Positions 27,397-38,000 of a stretch of DNA of 64,000 nt are shown here, one piece after another (within the stretch, counting starts at the first letter, position 1; each line of letters begins with the position of its first letter). Position numbers and translations under genes: made by a program. The notes under the pieces are model-generated. The model was not told where the DNA came from, ran no database searches, and saw only the letters and a program-made list of their open reading frames with translations. Where the stretch lies: contig JAQGPJ010000025.1 of NCBI GenBank assembly GCA_028293125.1, positions 1 to 64,000 on the forward strand, in the 5' to 3' direction. Source of the DNA: Verrucomicrobiales bacterium. Lineage in GTDB: Bacteria > Verrucomicrobiota > Verrucomicrobiia > Verrucomicrobiales > V1-33.

Positions 27397-29733
27397 ATGC
27401 CAAAGAATCCGCTGTTCCCCCAGACTCCCCGATGGCTTTCCCGCATCCGGCTGACCACCGGGGCCGCCGGTCTTGCCGCCGCGGCTTTGAGCCTTGCCGC
27501 CTGCGGGCCGGGAAAGGTCAACACCTCCATCAAACGCGAACGGGCGGAGGTGCAGCGGGAGACCGGGGAACTGCCCCCCGCCGGCACCGCGAAACGGCTG
27601 GAGCGGGAGCAGTCCGTGTTCCTCCGCCGCCACGCCAACGACCCGGTGGACTGGTATCCGTGGGGGGAGGAGGCCTTTGCCAAAGCCCGGGCCGAGGGCA
27701 GGCTGGTGCTGGTCTCCATCGGTTATGCCAGTTGTCCGTGGTCGCAGAGGATGCAGGATGAGACCTTCTCGGATCCGGTGACCGCCCGCTTCATGAACCG
27801 GCATTTCGTCAATGTGCTGGTGGACTGCGGGGAGCGGACGGAGGTGAACAACATTTATATCAATTTCCTGTTTTGGAAGAGCCGCCAGTCCGGCTGGCCC
27901 CTGCACCTCTGGCTGACCCCGGAAGGGCTGCCGGTTTTCAGCGGCAATTACTTTCCGGCCAAATCCAGCGGCAACCAGGCTTCGTGGAATCCGATCATCG
28001 AGCACATTCAAAACAGCTACGCCGATGATCCCGCCCACGTGCAGGGGAAGGCGCTGGAGGTTGTGAGGGAGTATGGGCGCGAATATCGGAAACTCTGGAA
28101 AAGCACCGGCGCGCCTCCGGTGCCGGCAGCCCAGGCGGCCTGCTTCGACCGGCTGCGGTCGATGTTCGATCCGGTGCACGGCGGCTTCACGCAGGCACCG
28201 AAGTTTGCGCTGCCCTACGCGCTGGAGTTTCTACTGAACTACACGGCCAGGCTGGGCGAAGACCGGGTGGGCAGGAAAAAGGAGGCGGAGAACATGCTCG
28301 GCGTCTCCCTTTCCAATCTGGTGCGCGGGGGCATCCACGACCAGCTGGGCGGCGGCTTCCACCGTTACAGCATGGATATTTACTGGGCGGTGCCGCAGTT
28401 TGAAAAGATGCTCTACGATCAGGGCACCTTGGCCGGCGTGCTGGCCGAGGCGGCGGTGACGCTGAACCGTCCGGAGTATCTGGAGACCGTGCGGGATGTG
28501 CTGGGTTATACGGACCGGGAACTGGGACAGCCGGATGGCGGATTCTCCGGGGCCCAGTCGTCCAGCAGCCCCGCCGCCGGGGGCTCCGGCGAACTGGTCG
28601 AAGGCAGTTATTACCAGTGGACCTGGGAGGAGATGGAAAAAGTGGCCGGCACCGCCGCCATGCCGCTGCTGCGCGCCGTGTACGATGTGGATGACCAGGG
28701 CAATATCCCGATCGATTCCCCGGCCTATTCCCGCATGCGGAAAGTCAATGTGCTGAGGATCGTCCGGCCACTGGAGGAGGCCGCCGAATCGCTGAAAACC
28801 GATCCCGCAACCGCGCGGCGGACGTTGGACACCGCCCGCGCCGCCCTGCTGGAGGCCAGAACCAAACGTCCGCGGCCTCTGCTGGACAATGCCGTGATCA
28901 CCAGCTGGAACGGAGCCGCCATCTCCGGATTCGCCCGCGCCGGCTGGGTGCTGAATGATCCCGCCCTGACGGAGCGGGCCGGCAAGGCGGCGGATTTTGT
29001 GCTGGGCAAACTCCGCCAGCCCGACGGTGCCCTGGTTCATGCCTGGCTGGATGCGCCCTCCGCGGCCCCCGCGGGCTCGGAGGATTACGCCATGATGATC
29101 CGCGGGCTGCTGGATCTTTATGAGGCCACGGGGACCGCCAAATGGCTGAAGGAGGCCGCCGCACTTCAGGACAAACAGAACGGACTCCTCTGGGACCCGC
29201 AGGATGGCGGTTTTTTTGACAGCGCCCAGCAGCCATTTCTGTTCAACCGCATGAAGTCGGCGGATGAGAGCACGGAGTTTGCCCCGGCGGCCATCTGCAC
29301 CGTCAATCAGGCGCGCCTGGGCTGGCTGCTGAACCGCACGGAGGATCTGGCCAAAGCCCGGACTGCGCTCAACACGTGCGGCAGTCTGGCCAACAACGCG
29401 CCGGCCACTTTCCTCCGCCTGCTGCTGGCGGCGGATCTGGTGCAGCGCCCGCCGCTGCAGATCGTCATCACCGGCGCTCCCGATGCCCCGGACCGCGCGG
29501 CCCTGCTGGCGGCTCTGCGCCAGCGCCCCTCCGCCGGGACCGTGCGCCTGTATCTGGACGGCGGGGAAGGCGGCAAACTCCTGACCGCCGGCCAGCCCTC
29601 ACTGGAGAAACTGACCAGCCCGTCGGGACGCACCACGCTGCATTTCTGCCGGAACTTCGAACTGCTGCACTCCATCACGGATCCGGCGCAGGTGAAGCCG
29701 TGGATGGAGGCCCAGGCCTTGGCCAGTCCGTGA
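27397..29733 (+). CDS. YyaL-like thioredoxin-fold (DUF255) lipoprotein
   Basis: The 778-residue protein has a lipobox (LAAC, Cys36), so it is probably membrane-anchored outside the cytoplasm. The DUF255/Thioredox_DsbH N-terminal domain begins HANDPVDWYPWGEEAF, followed by an (alpha/alpha)6 barrel with GGIHDQLGGGFHRYSMD, VPQFEKMLYDQ and DNAVITSWNGAAI. The family's usual CHWC redox site reads CPWS here (C113/S116), so the second cysteine is missing and dithiol chemistry is unlikely. The family, related to human SPATA20, has no settled function. It converges on the kinase-MurQ gene with 23 bp between stops. Confidence 0.87.
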   Translation: MPKNPLFPQTPRWLSRIRLTTGAAGLAAAALSLAACGPGKVNTSIKRERAEVQRETGELPPAGTAKRLEREQSVFLRRHANDPVDWYPWGEEAFAKARAEGRLVLVSIGYASCPWSQRMQDETFSDPVTARFMNRHFVNVLVDCGERTEVNNIYINFLFWKSRQSGWPLHLWLTPEGLPVFSGNYFPAKSSGNQASWNPIIEHIQNSYADDPAHVQGKALEVVREYGREYRKLWKSTGAPPVPAAQAACFDRLRSMFDPVHGGFTQAPKFALPYALEFLLNYTARLGEDRVGRKKEAENMLGVSLSNLVRGGIHDQLGGGFHRYSMDIYWAVPQFEKMLYDQGTLAGVLAEAAVTLNRPEYLETVRDVLGYTDRELGQPDGGFSGAQSSSSPAAGGSGELVEGSYYQWTWEEMEKVAGTAAMPLLRAVYDVDDQGNIPIDSPAYSRMRKVNVLRIVRPLEEAAESLKTDPATARRTLDTARAALLEARTKRPRPLLDNAVITSWNGAAISGFARAGWVLNDPALTERAGKAADFVLGKLRQPDGALVHAWLDAPSAAPAGSEDYAMMIRGLLDLYEATGTAKWLKEAAALQDKQNGLLWDPQDGGFFDSAQQPFLFNRMKSADESTEFAPAAICTVNQARLGWLLNRTEDLAKARTALNTCGSLANNAPATFLRLLLAADLVQRPPLQIVITGAPDAPDRAALLAALRQRPSAGTVRLYLDGGEGGKLLTAGQPSLEKLTSPSGRTTLHFCRNFELLHSITDPAQVKPWMEAQALASP

Positions 29734-29756
29734 CCCTGAAGCTTTTTTCGAAGCAG

Positions 29757-31715
29757 TCACCGCCGCGGCTGCGGGCCGGTGTTTTTCAATAACGATTCAT
29801 AAGCCGCCTTCACTACCCAGCCTGAGGCTTCCAATGCGGCCCGCGCCGTGTCCAAGCTTTCGCCCGTGAGGTCGCGGAGGATGCGCTGGGCGCGGTCGCG
29901 GAGCTTCACGTTGGAGGGGTTCAGGTCGATCATGAGGTTGCTGACCACCTTGCCGGTGCGGCTCATGGCCAGGGTGGTCAGCAGATTGAGCACCTGTTTG
30001 GTGGCGGTGCCGGCTTTTAGTCGGGTGGAGCCGGTGAGGACCTCCGGCCCCAGATCCGGGGCGATCACATGGTCCGGCTGGAAAGCGTCCGGATTTTCAG
30101 CCAGCACGGTTTTCACGGCGGGGTTGAAGCACAGGATCACTGTGACCGCCCCGCGCGCCTTCGCCTCGGTCAGGGCACCCCAGACATAGGGCGTGCGCCC
30201 GCTGGCGGCGATGCCGATCACGGTGTCGTTTTTGCCAACGTTGCGGTGGCGGATGGCGTCGGCTCCGGCGGCGGCATCGTCCTCCGCACCCTCGACGGCG
30301 CTCCACAGGGCGCGCTGACCGCCGGCGATGATGCCCTGCACCTGCTCACGGGGCGCGCGGAAGGTTGGCGGGCATTCGCTGGCGTCCAGCACCCCCAGAC
30401 GGCCGCTGGTGCCGGCTCCAATGTAATAGAGACTGCCGTCGTTTTGGAAGGAGTGGATCACCGCCTCCAGCACCCGCACCAGGCTTTCCCGCTCCCGTCC
30501 GATGGCGGCGGGCACGCGGCTTTCCTCGTCCAGCATCAGGTCCACGGCCTCCGGAAGCGGCATGGTGTCGAGATACAGGGAGCGCGGATTCCGCCGCTCG
30601 GTGGGGGAATCGCGCAGGGACGTTAGGACTTCGAAATTGGCTGCGTCCGCCGGGGCTGACGTCAGTGGGGAAAGGGCAGGGCTTTCCTCCTTTCCGCTGT
30701 CGCTGCCAATGCTGCCGCCGCTGCCGGCGGTGGATTTGGAGGATTTGGATGCCCGGCGCGGTTTCGTAGCCGTTGACGGTGGCACGGGCACCGGCATCCG
30801 CCGCGCCAGAGCCACCGCGCCCCAGGTGCTGGATCTGGTCAGCGGCAGCACGGTGGCGAGCGGAAAGGCCGCCTTCAGCCGTTTGGCGACCTCGCGGCAA
30901 AAGCCGGGGTTTTTGAGCAGCACGCTGCCATTGAGCACAAACTGCACAGGCTTTGATGTTCCAGCCAGGCGGGCGGCGCAGGCGATGGCGTCGGTGGCGA
31001 GAGCTTCGGCGGCGCTGTTTAAAATTGCTTTGGCCAGTGGGTCGCGGAGCGCGGCGGCGCGGAAAACAGGGATGGCCAGAGCCGCGAGGTCCATTTTGGC
31101 GGCCTGCATGGACCAGTCGATCAAATCGTCCGGGACATTCAGGGCCAGGGCATCAAGGATCAGCACCCCCAGCTTTGGCCATTTTCCAGACCGGTCCGCG
31201 TGGGCCACCAGCTCCCTGAGCGCGCGCAGTCCGATGTCCGTGGCGCTGCCCCGGTCACCGATGATGTGGCCGCGCCCGCCCACCTTGGCTTTCCTCCCAT
31301 CCGGCGCGAAGCCGAAACAGCAGGATCCGGTGCCGCTGAGCACCAGCACCCGCGCGGCGGTGCCGGGGGCGGCGGGCACGGTCGAAAGCGCGGTCTCCAG
31401 ATCATCCGTGGCATAGCAGGGAATTCGCGGGAAAACCGGCGCCGCGGCACTGCGGATGCGGTGCCGGTCCTCCTCCGACCGGGTGGCCGCCAGGCCGATG
31501 GCCACGGCGGTCAGGGATTCCACCGGCACCGGCAGCCGGGCCGCCACCTCCCTCAGCCGCCATTGCAGTTCGCTGTCGGAAAGCAGGTGCAGATTGCTGG
31601 GCGGGAATTCCGCCTCCATCAGAACTTTGCCGCCGCCATCCGCCAGCAGGGCGGTGGTGCGCGTGCCGCCTCCTTCGATACCCAGATAATACCCTTCGGG
31701 TCCTCGGTTTTTCAT
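29757..31715 (-). CDS. Fusion of BadF/BcrA-type sugar kinase and MurNAc-6-P etherase MurQ
   Basis: The 652-residue protein joins two recycling enzymes. Residues about 8-310 form a BadF/BadG/BcrA/BcrD ATPase-like kinase (YLGIEGGGTRTTALLAD phosphate-1 loop; VLSGTGSCCFGF; GGRGHIIGDRGSATDIG), the family that contains MurK, which phosphorylates MurNAc and GlcNAc. A low-complexity Ser/Pro/Lys linker (about 315-360) leads to a full MurQ (about 375-645) with the SIS fold and signature GAGTSGRLGVLDASECPPTF, whose Glu is catalytic, and GIAASGRTPYVWGAL. MurQ removes D-lactate from MurNAc-6-P to give GlcNAc-6-P. The kinase part probably makes that substrate, so one polypeptide could perform two consecutive steps of peptidoglycan recycling. 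Confidence 0.9.
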   Translation of the reverse strand: MKNRGPEGYYLGIEGGGTRTTALLADGGGKVLMEAEFPPSNLHLLSDSELQWRLREVAARLPVPVESLTAVAIGLAATRSEEDRHRIRSAAAPVFPRIPCYATDDLETALSTVPAAPGTAARVLVLSGTGSCCFGFAPDGRKAKVGGRGHIIGDRGSATDIGLRALRELVAHADRSGKWPKLGVLILDALALNVPDDLIDWSMQAAKMDLAALAIPVFRAAALRDPLAKAILNSAAEALATDAIACAARLAGTSKPVQFVLNGSVLLKNPGFCREVAKRLKAAFPLATVLPLTRSSTWGAVALARRMPVPVPPSTATKPRRASKSSKSTAGSGGSIGSDSGKEESPALSPLTSAPADAANFEVLTSLRDSPTERRNPRSLYLDTMPLPEAVDLMLDEESRVPAAIGRERESLVRVLEAVIHSFQNDGSLYYIGAGTSGRLGVLDASECPPTFRAPREQVQGIIAGGQRALWSAVEGAEDDAAAGADAIRHRNVGKNDTVIGIAASGRTPYVWGALTEAKARGAVTVILCFNPAVKTVLAENPDAFQPDHVIAPDLGPEVLTGSTRLKAGTATKQVLNLLTTLAMSRTGKVVSNLMIDLNPSNVKLRDRAQRILRDLTGESLDTARAALEASGWVVKAAYESLLKNTGPQPRR

Positions 31716-32059
31716 AGGAGGCGGAGCGGGGGTTTTCCGGGTGGTTGGGATCTTAGCGGGGCGGCGGGACGGCGGATCATGGAAAGAGCGCGGATTTTGC
31801 TATAAATCGTAAAACGGAACCGGCGACATCAAACAGAAATCCCATTCGTCCTTGGAAAAAGGACATGGATTTGCCTCCGCTGACCGTTCGAGGCCGGCTG
31901 AGATGGAGAGCGGATCAGGGAAAAGGATCAGTGGGGGCCGTTGATGGATGCGTATTCCACCGGCACCGGAGCGGCCTGCCGCCTGTGGCGCTTTCTCCTG
32001 CAAGGGTCTCCGAAAACTTCAGGCTCCGGCGAGCGTAGAGATTTTGGATACCCCCTCCA
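31716..32059. other. Divergent intergenic region
   Basis: These 344 bp separate the kinase-MurQ gene from the DUF1549/DUF1553 gene. A TATAAAT (31801-31807) could serve as a -10 element, but no matching -35 is obvious on either strand. I see no small frame with family resemblance, no RNA gene and no repeat. Confidence 0.35.
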
Positions 32060-34903
32060 ATGCCCCGCTCCCCTCACCGCGTCACCGTCTCCGCTTTTGC
32101 CCTCGCCGCTGCCTGCCTGTCCCCGCAGGCCGGTCGGGCGGATGAGTTTTCCCCGGAGCAGCTCGAGCATTTTGAAAACAAGGTCCGCCCCGTGCTGGCG
32201 GAGCATTGTCAGAGCTGCCATGGGAAGGAAAAGCAGCAGAACGGCCTGCGGCTGGACTCCCGCGCCGCCGTGCTGAAGGGCGCGGATTACGGTCCGGTGG
32301 TGGTGTCCGGGCATCCGCAGCAGAGCAAACTGATCCATGCCGTGCGCCATGCCGCCGGGGTGGAGCCCATGCCCAGAAAAGCGGACAAACTGCCGGAGGA
32401 GGCCATCGCGTCGCTGGAGGACTGGATCCGTCAGGGGCTGCCATGGCCGGCGGAAGCGGTGCCTGTGAAGGATGCGCCTTCGTGGCGGAAGCATTGGGCT
32501 TTCCAGCCGGTGACTGATCCGCCATCGCCCGCAGTGAAGAATTCCGACCTCGTGCGCCAGCCGCTGGATGCCTATGTGCTGGCGCGGTTGGAGGGAGGGA
32601 ATCTCACCTTTTCCCCGCTGGCGGAGCGTGCAGCGCTCATCCGGCGGGCGTATTTCGACCTCACCGGTCTGCCGCCCTCGGCGGATCAGGTGCGGGATTT
32701 TCTGAATGACACCTCGCCGGACGCCTGGCCGAAGGTGGTGGACTCCCTGCTGGCCTCCCCGCACTTCGGCGAGCGCTGGGCGCGGCGCTGGATGGACATC
32801 GCCCGCTATGCCGACACCAAGGGGTATGTGTTCCAGGAGGAGCGCAGCTACGCCTACGCCTACACCTACCGCGACTGGCTGGTCAACGCCTTCAACCGCG
32901 ACCTGCCGTATGATCAGTTTCTGGTGAGGCAGATCGCCGCCGACCACATCACCGACACCGCCAAAGACCCGTCCGATCTCGCGGCTATGGGCTTCCTCAC
33001 CCTGGGCCGGCGCTTTCTGAACAACCAGCCGGATATCATCGACGACCGGCTGGATGTGGTCTTCCGGGGCACCCAGGCCCTGACCGTGGCATGCGCCCGG
33101 TGCCACGATCACAAATTCGATCCCATTCCCACCGCCGACTACTACTCCCTCTACGGCGTCTTCAACAGCAGCATGGAGCCGGAGGAAAAGCCGCTGCTGG
33201 GCGAGCCGGAGGACACTCCTGAACTGCGCGCCTACAGAAAAAACCTCGCGGAGAAGGAGGCGGCCTACCGCGCCTATAAAAGCCTGCATCCCCCCAGGCC
33301 TGGTCTGCCGGCACCCTTCCGTGAACTGGCTTTTCACCAAAGCCGTCAGCCGTTTTTCATCCGTCACCGCAACGAGCTGAACCGCCTGAAAGTCGAGGTC
33401 GAGCAGTTGAAGAGCTCCAGCCCCGCCTCACCGCCGCGGGCTATGGTGATGGTGGACAAGCCGCAGCCGGTGGAGCCGGTCATTTTCCAGCGGGGCAATC
33501 CCGGCCGCCACGGCCCGCAGGTTCCCCGGCGTTTTCTGGAGGCGCTGAGCCGGGAGGGGGAGCGTCCGAACTTCAGCAAGGGCAGCGGCCGTCTGGAGAT
33601 GGCGCAGGACATTGCCTCCGACAAAAACCCGCTCACCGCCCGCGTGTTCGTGAACCGCGTCTGGGGCTGGCTGAACGGCGTGCCGCTGGTGGATTCGCAG
33701 TCGGATTTCGGCGTGCGCACCCCGCTGCCGGACAATCCGGAGCTTCTCGATCACTTGGCGGCCCGGTTCATGGCCGAGGGCTGGTCCATGAAGAAGCTCA
33801 TCCGCACTATCCTGCTATCCACCTCCTGGCAGCAGTCCAGCCGGGTTTATGCGGAGGCCGTGGCCAAAGATCCGGAAAACCGGCTGCACTGGCGGCAGAA
33901 CCGGCGGCGGCTGGATTTCGAGGCCCTGCGCGACTCCCTGCTGTCCGTCTCCGGAGCGCTGAACCCGTCCATGGGGGGCAGGGGATCGGAACTGGTCATG
34001 GACGGGGCCTCCTCGCGGCGCACCCTGTACGGCCTGATCGATCGCCAGAATTTGCCCGGCATCTTCCGCACCTTCGACCTCGCCAGCCCGGACGCCACCG
34101 CGCCCAAGCGCTTTGAGACCACCGTGCCGCAACAGGCCCTTTTCATGATGAACAGCCCGTTCATCGAAGCTCAGGCCGGCCGCCTCGCCGCCTTGGCCGG
34201 GGCGCAGCCGGACCCCACCGCGCGCATCCGCCAACTTTACCTGACCGTGCTGTCCCGCGAACCGGACCCTGATGAGATCCAGCTGGGACTGGCCTGTCTG
34301 AACGATCTCCAGGCCCAGCCGCGCCAGACCGGCACCGACTGGCAGAATGGCTGGGGCGCGTTCCAGGCCGCCACGGGCAAAGTGGACTTCCATCCATTCC
34401 CCTGGTTTCAAAAGGACCGCTGGTCTCCCTCCGCGCAGTTTCCGGATCCGGTCTTCGGGCATCTGATTCTGCATCCCAAAGACGGCCATCCGGGTTCGGA
34501 TGACGCCCACGCGGTCATCCGCCGCTGGACCGCGCCTGAAGCCGCGACCGTGCACCTTGGCGGGGTGGTCATGCTGCCTTCAAAGGACAGCACGGGAATC
34601 ACTGCCGGCATTGTGCATTCCCGGCTCGGCCAGCTGGGCGTCTGGAACGTGCCCCCCGGCGGCCAAGCCGACGCTTCGGTGGCCTCCGTGTCCCTCCAGC
34701 CGGGGGACACCTTGGACTTCATCCTCGGCTGCGCGGGCAGCCCCAACTCCGATTCCTTCACTTGGGACCCGGTGATCAGCGACGTGGCCACCGGCATCAC
34801 CGCCGCCCGGGCCAGCGCCGATTTCGGAGGTCCCGGCATGCCGGCTCTGGCGGCGTATGCCCAGGCGCTGCTGTGCTCCAACGAGTTCCTCTACCTCGAC
34901 TGA
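32060..34903 (+). CDS. Secreted PSCyt1/DUF1549/DUF1553 planctomycete-type cytochrome protein
   Basis: The 947-residue exported protein has a signal peptide (ending GRA near 27), then PSCyt1, a c-type haem domain with CQSCH at 50-54 and an MPRKADKL region. DUF1549/PSCyt2 follows (PLDAYVLARLE, RRAYFDLTGLPPS, GERWARRWMDIARYADTKGY, a second CARCHDHKFDPI near 345), then DUF1553/PSD1 (LTARVFVNRVWGWLNG, GWSMKKLIRTILLS, FDLASPDATAPKRF, TTVPQQALFMMN). A C-terminal extension of about 150 residues may be an extra beta domain. Such proteins are abundant in PVC bacteria and are usually encoded next to a DUF1501 sulfatase-like partner. That partner is absent here. They are thought to be periplasmic redox proteins in polysaccharide use. 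Confidence 0.9.
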   Translation: MPRSPHRVTVSAFALAAACLSPQAGRADEFSPEQLEHFENKVRPVLAEHCQSCHGKEKQQNGLRLDSRAAVLKGADYGPVVVSGHPQQSKLIHAVRHAAGVEPMPRKADKLPEEAIASLEDWIRQGLPWPAEAVPVKDAPSWRKHWAFQPVTDPPSPAVKNSDLVRQPLDAYVLARLEGGNLTFSPLAERAALIRRAYFDLTGLPPSADQVRDFLNDTSPDAWPKVVDSLLASPHFGERWARRWMDIARYADTKGYVFQEERSYAYAYTYRDWLVNAFNRDLPYDQFLVRQIAADHITDTAKDPSDLAAMGFLTLGRRFLNNQPDIIDDRLDVVFRGTQALTVACARCHDHKFDPIPTADYYSLYGVFNSSMEPEEKPLLGEPEDTPELRAYRKNLAEKEAAYRAYKSLHPPRPGLPAPFRELAFHQSRQPFFIRHRNELNRLKVEVEQLKSSSPASPPRAMVMVDKPQPVEPVIFQRGNPGRHGPQVPRRFLEALSREGERPNFSKGSGRLEMAQDIASDKNPLTARVFVNRVWGWLNGVPLVDSQSDFGVRTPLPDNPELLDHLAARFMAEGWSMKKLIRTILLSTSWQQSSRVYAEAVAKDPENRLHWRQNRRRLDFEALRDSLLSVSGALNPSMGGRGSELVMDGASSRRTLYGLIDRQNLPGIFRTFDLASPDATAPKRFETTVPQQALFMMNSPFIEAQAGRLAALAGAQPDPTARIRQLYLTVLSREPDPDEIQLGLACLNDLQAQPRQTGTDWQNGWGAFQAATGKVDFHPFPWFQKDRWSPSAQFPDPVFGHLILHPKDGHPGSDDAHAVIRRWTAPEAATVHLGGVVMLPSKDSTGITAGIVHSRLGQLGVWNVPPGGQADASVASVSLQPGDTLDFILGCAGSPNSDSFTWDPVISDVATGITAARASADFGGPGMPALAAYAQALLCSNEFLYLD

Positions 34904-35047
34904 GATCGGTTTTTCCCGGTCCGGAAGCGCCGCCGCAACGGGGCAAATCCTATCGTCCTGCCGGATTTGATAGTATTTTGGCTTTATTTTCAATCCCGTG
35001 TGCTTTTTTGATTCCGTATGCCACGATAGGGCGGCCTTCGGGCCGTC

Positions 35048-38000
35048 ATGAAATTCCTCCTTCCGCTGCCCCTGAAACGACTGGCCGGAGGAATCCTCGG
35101 CCAGTTCCATTGGTCGCCGCCGCCTTGGCTGCGATGGATCTCCCGGACCATCTGGACCGCCTGCCGGCGGCACCCCAAACTCATTCTTTTCACCCTCCTC
35201 ATCGCGGCCGGCGGGGGCTGGGGCGGCATGCAGTGGTGGCGCTGGAAGGAGGCCCACCGGGCGCGGCCCGATCCGAAGCCGGTGGTTTTTCGGGAACTGG
35301 CCATCAGCGCCAACAATCCCCCGGCTCCCGGCTACGACAGGGAGAAAAAGCAGTTTCTGCCCAGTGCGCTGAGCATTCGGTTCAGCGGTCCGGCCGCGCC
35401 ACTGGTCAAAGCGGGTGTCAGGGAGGAGAAGGAAAAGAACAGGGGGAGGCTGGAGAATGCCAAAGTGGATGGGGTCAGTCTCGATCCCCCACACGCGGGC
35501 CAATGGCAGTGGGAGAATGAAAACACTCTGACATTCCGTCCCTCCTCCCCCTGGCCGCCGGGACGCAGCTTCAAAGCCACCTTGGAGTCCTCCCTGGCGC
35601 TGGCGCCGGAGGTCCGCCTGCGGCAGCGCAGCCTAACGGTCACCACGGCCCCGGTGACGGCGATGGTGGAGAGCATGGAGTTCTATATCGACCCCACCGA
35701 TCCTGCCAACCAGCAGGTGGTGGGCAGCCTGCGCCTCAACCATCCTTTCAGCCAGGAGGAGCTGGAAAAGCATCTGACCCTGGGCTCGATTGGCGGCACA
35801 CCGCTTTTCACCACCGGGGGAGCCCCTTGGACGCTGGTGCCGGATCTGACCGAGCCCCGCCACTGGTGGGCGCGCTCCGCCCGGGTGGTGGTGCCCCCCA
35901 AGGAGGACTTCGCGGTGTTCACCATCACTCCGGGCCTGAGAAGCACGGACGGCGGCGAGCCGCTGGCTCAGGAGTCCGTCCGCAAAATGGTGGTCCGCGA
36001 CAAATTCAGCGGTCTGAGCATCGCCAAAGCCGACGGCTCCGTGGTCAATGACAGCGAGGGGGAGCCAGCCCAGCATCTGATGATAAGCACAGCGGGCTAC
36101 GTCAAACCGGAGGATCTGTCTTCCCGCCTGGAGATCAGACATCTGCCAGACCGTGAGAATGAGAACCCGTGGGACGATCCGGTTTCCATCCCGGCGGATG
36201 TGCTGGCCGCAGCCCCGGCGGTGACGCCGGTTCCGGTCCCGCCGGGGAAACCTATCACGGATATCCATGCCTGGCGGCTGCCGCCGCTGGCACCGGGACA
36301 GCTCCTCCTGAAAGTGCGCAAAGGGCTGCCGGGGCTGGGAGGATATGAACTGCAGGATGACTGGACCACCCTGATTGCCGTTCCTGATTTTCCCCGCCAG
36401 CTGGAGTTCACCGCCCGGGGCGGCCTTTTGTCGCTGAACGGGGAGCGGAAACTCTCCGTCAAATCGCGCGGTGTTTCCCATATCCGTTACACCGTGGCGC
36501 GCATTCCCCTGGGGCAGATCAACCATCTGGCCAGCATGACGCGGGGGCGGTTCGAGTCCCCTGCCTGGCGCGTCTGGGCTTTCGGCACGGAGAACATCGC
36601 CCATATCCGGCGCACCGTGGTGCCCACCGGCGAGCCCAACGACTGGCAGACGGTTTGGAGCACCTTCGATTTCCGGGAATGCATGGAGGTGCCCGATCCC
36701 GCTGACGCCGATCCCACCCGCGGCTTGTTCTTCATCAAGGCCGAGGCTGTCCGCCCCCGTCCCAAAAAGGTGGAGGCTGTGGCAAATGCGGGCAGTGACG
36801 AAGAGAATAAAACAGAGGAGCAGAAGCAGCAGGATGAGAAAAACGGAGTGGACCGCTTTGATGAGGACCCAGGGTGGCAGCGGATCAGCGTCGTCCGCAA
36901 TCCGCTTCCCGCCTTCAATCAGAATCTGGAGACTCAATTCGAAAGCATTGACGACAGCCAGTACGGGCCTTCACGCTTCGTGCTGGTCACCGATCTTGGC
37001 CTGCTGGTGAAGGACAACACGGATGGTTCCCGCGATGTCTTTGTGCAGTCCCTTCTGAAGGGCGAGCCCGCCGGTGGCGTCACCCTCAGTCTGGTGGCGA
37101 AGAATGGCGAGTCCGTCATGAGCGCCGTCACCACGGAGGACGGCCATGCCCGGTTTGACGATGCCGGCGGCTTCGCCAACGACCGGCGACCGGTGGTGAT
37201 CGTGGCCCGGAACGACAGCGACGCCTCCTTCATGCCCCTGAACCGGGATGACCGGAAGCTGGACTTCTCGCGCTTTGACACCGGCGGACTGGAGGCCGGA
37301 GCTCCCGGCACCCTGGATGCCTTTGTCTTCACGGAGCGCGGGGTTTACCGCCCGGGCGATTCCGTGCATGCCGGTCTGATCGTCCGGCTGCGGTCCGGAG
37401 GTCTGCCGCCGGCGGGATTGCCGGTCACGGTGATGGTCAAAAACTCCGCCTCCCGTCCCGTGTTCCAGCAGACCCTGACCATGCCCGCCGACGGCGTGCT
37501 GGAATGCACGGGCAAGCTGAGGGAAACCGATCCTACCGGTGTTTTTTCACTGGAGGCGGTGCTCTTTCCCGACAAACCAGATCCCGTGCTCATCGGGCGC
37601 ATGCTGTTCCGTGTGGAGGACTTCCAGCCGGACCGCATGAAGCTGAAAGCCACATTGCCGGGCATGCCGGAGCAGGGGTGGCGGACAGATCCGGAGCTGT
37701 CGGCCGTGCTGGACCTCCAGACGCTGTTCGGCTTCCCCGCCGCCGGACGCCGCATCACCGGCAAGCTGACCCTGGCCCCGGCGGACTTCAGTTTTCCCGA
37801 ATGGCCGGGCTACACCTTCCATGACCGGGCTCCGGCGGACAAAGTGCTGCAGGCCGGTCACGAGAAAAACCTGGGGGAGATCCAGTCCGGCGCGGATGGC
37901 GGCGGGCGGTTTGATCTGGGGCTGAAATCCCTGGACGCCTCCGTGGCCTTCACCTTCGCCGCCGAAGCCTTCGAGCTGGACAGCGGGCGCAGTGTCGCGG

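Noticed and set aside
29740-29756. Intrinsic terminator between the YyaL-like and MurQ-fusion genes (GCTT/AAGC with T-run)
   Set aside because: The stem is only four base pairs and the T-run lies inside the loop, so it is not a convincing terminator.
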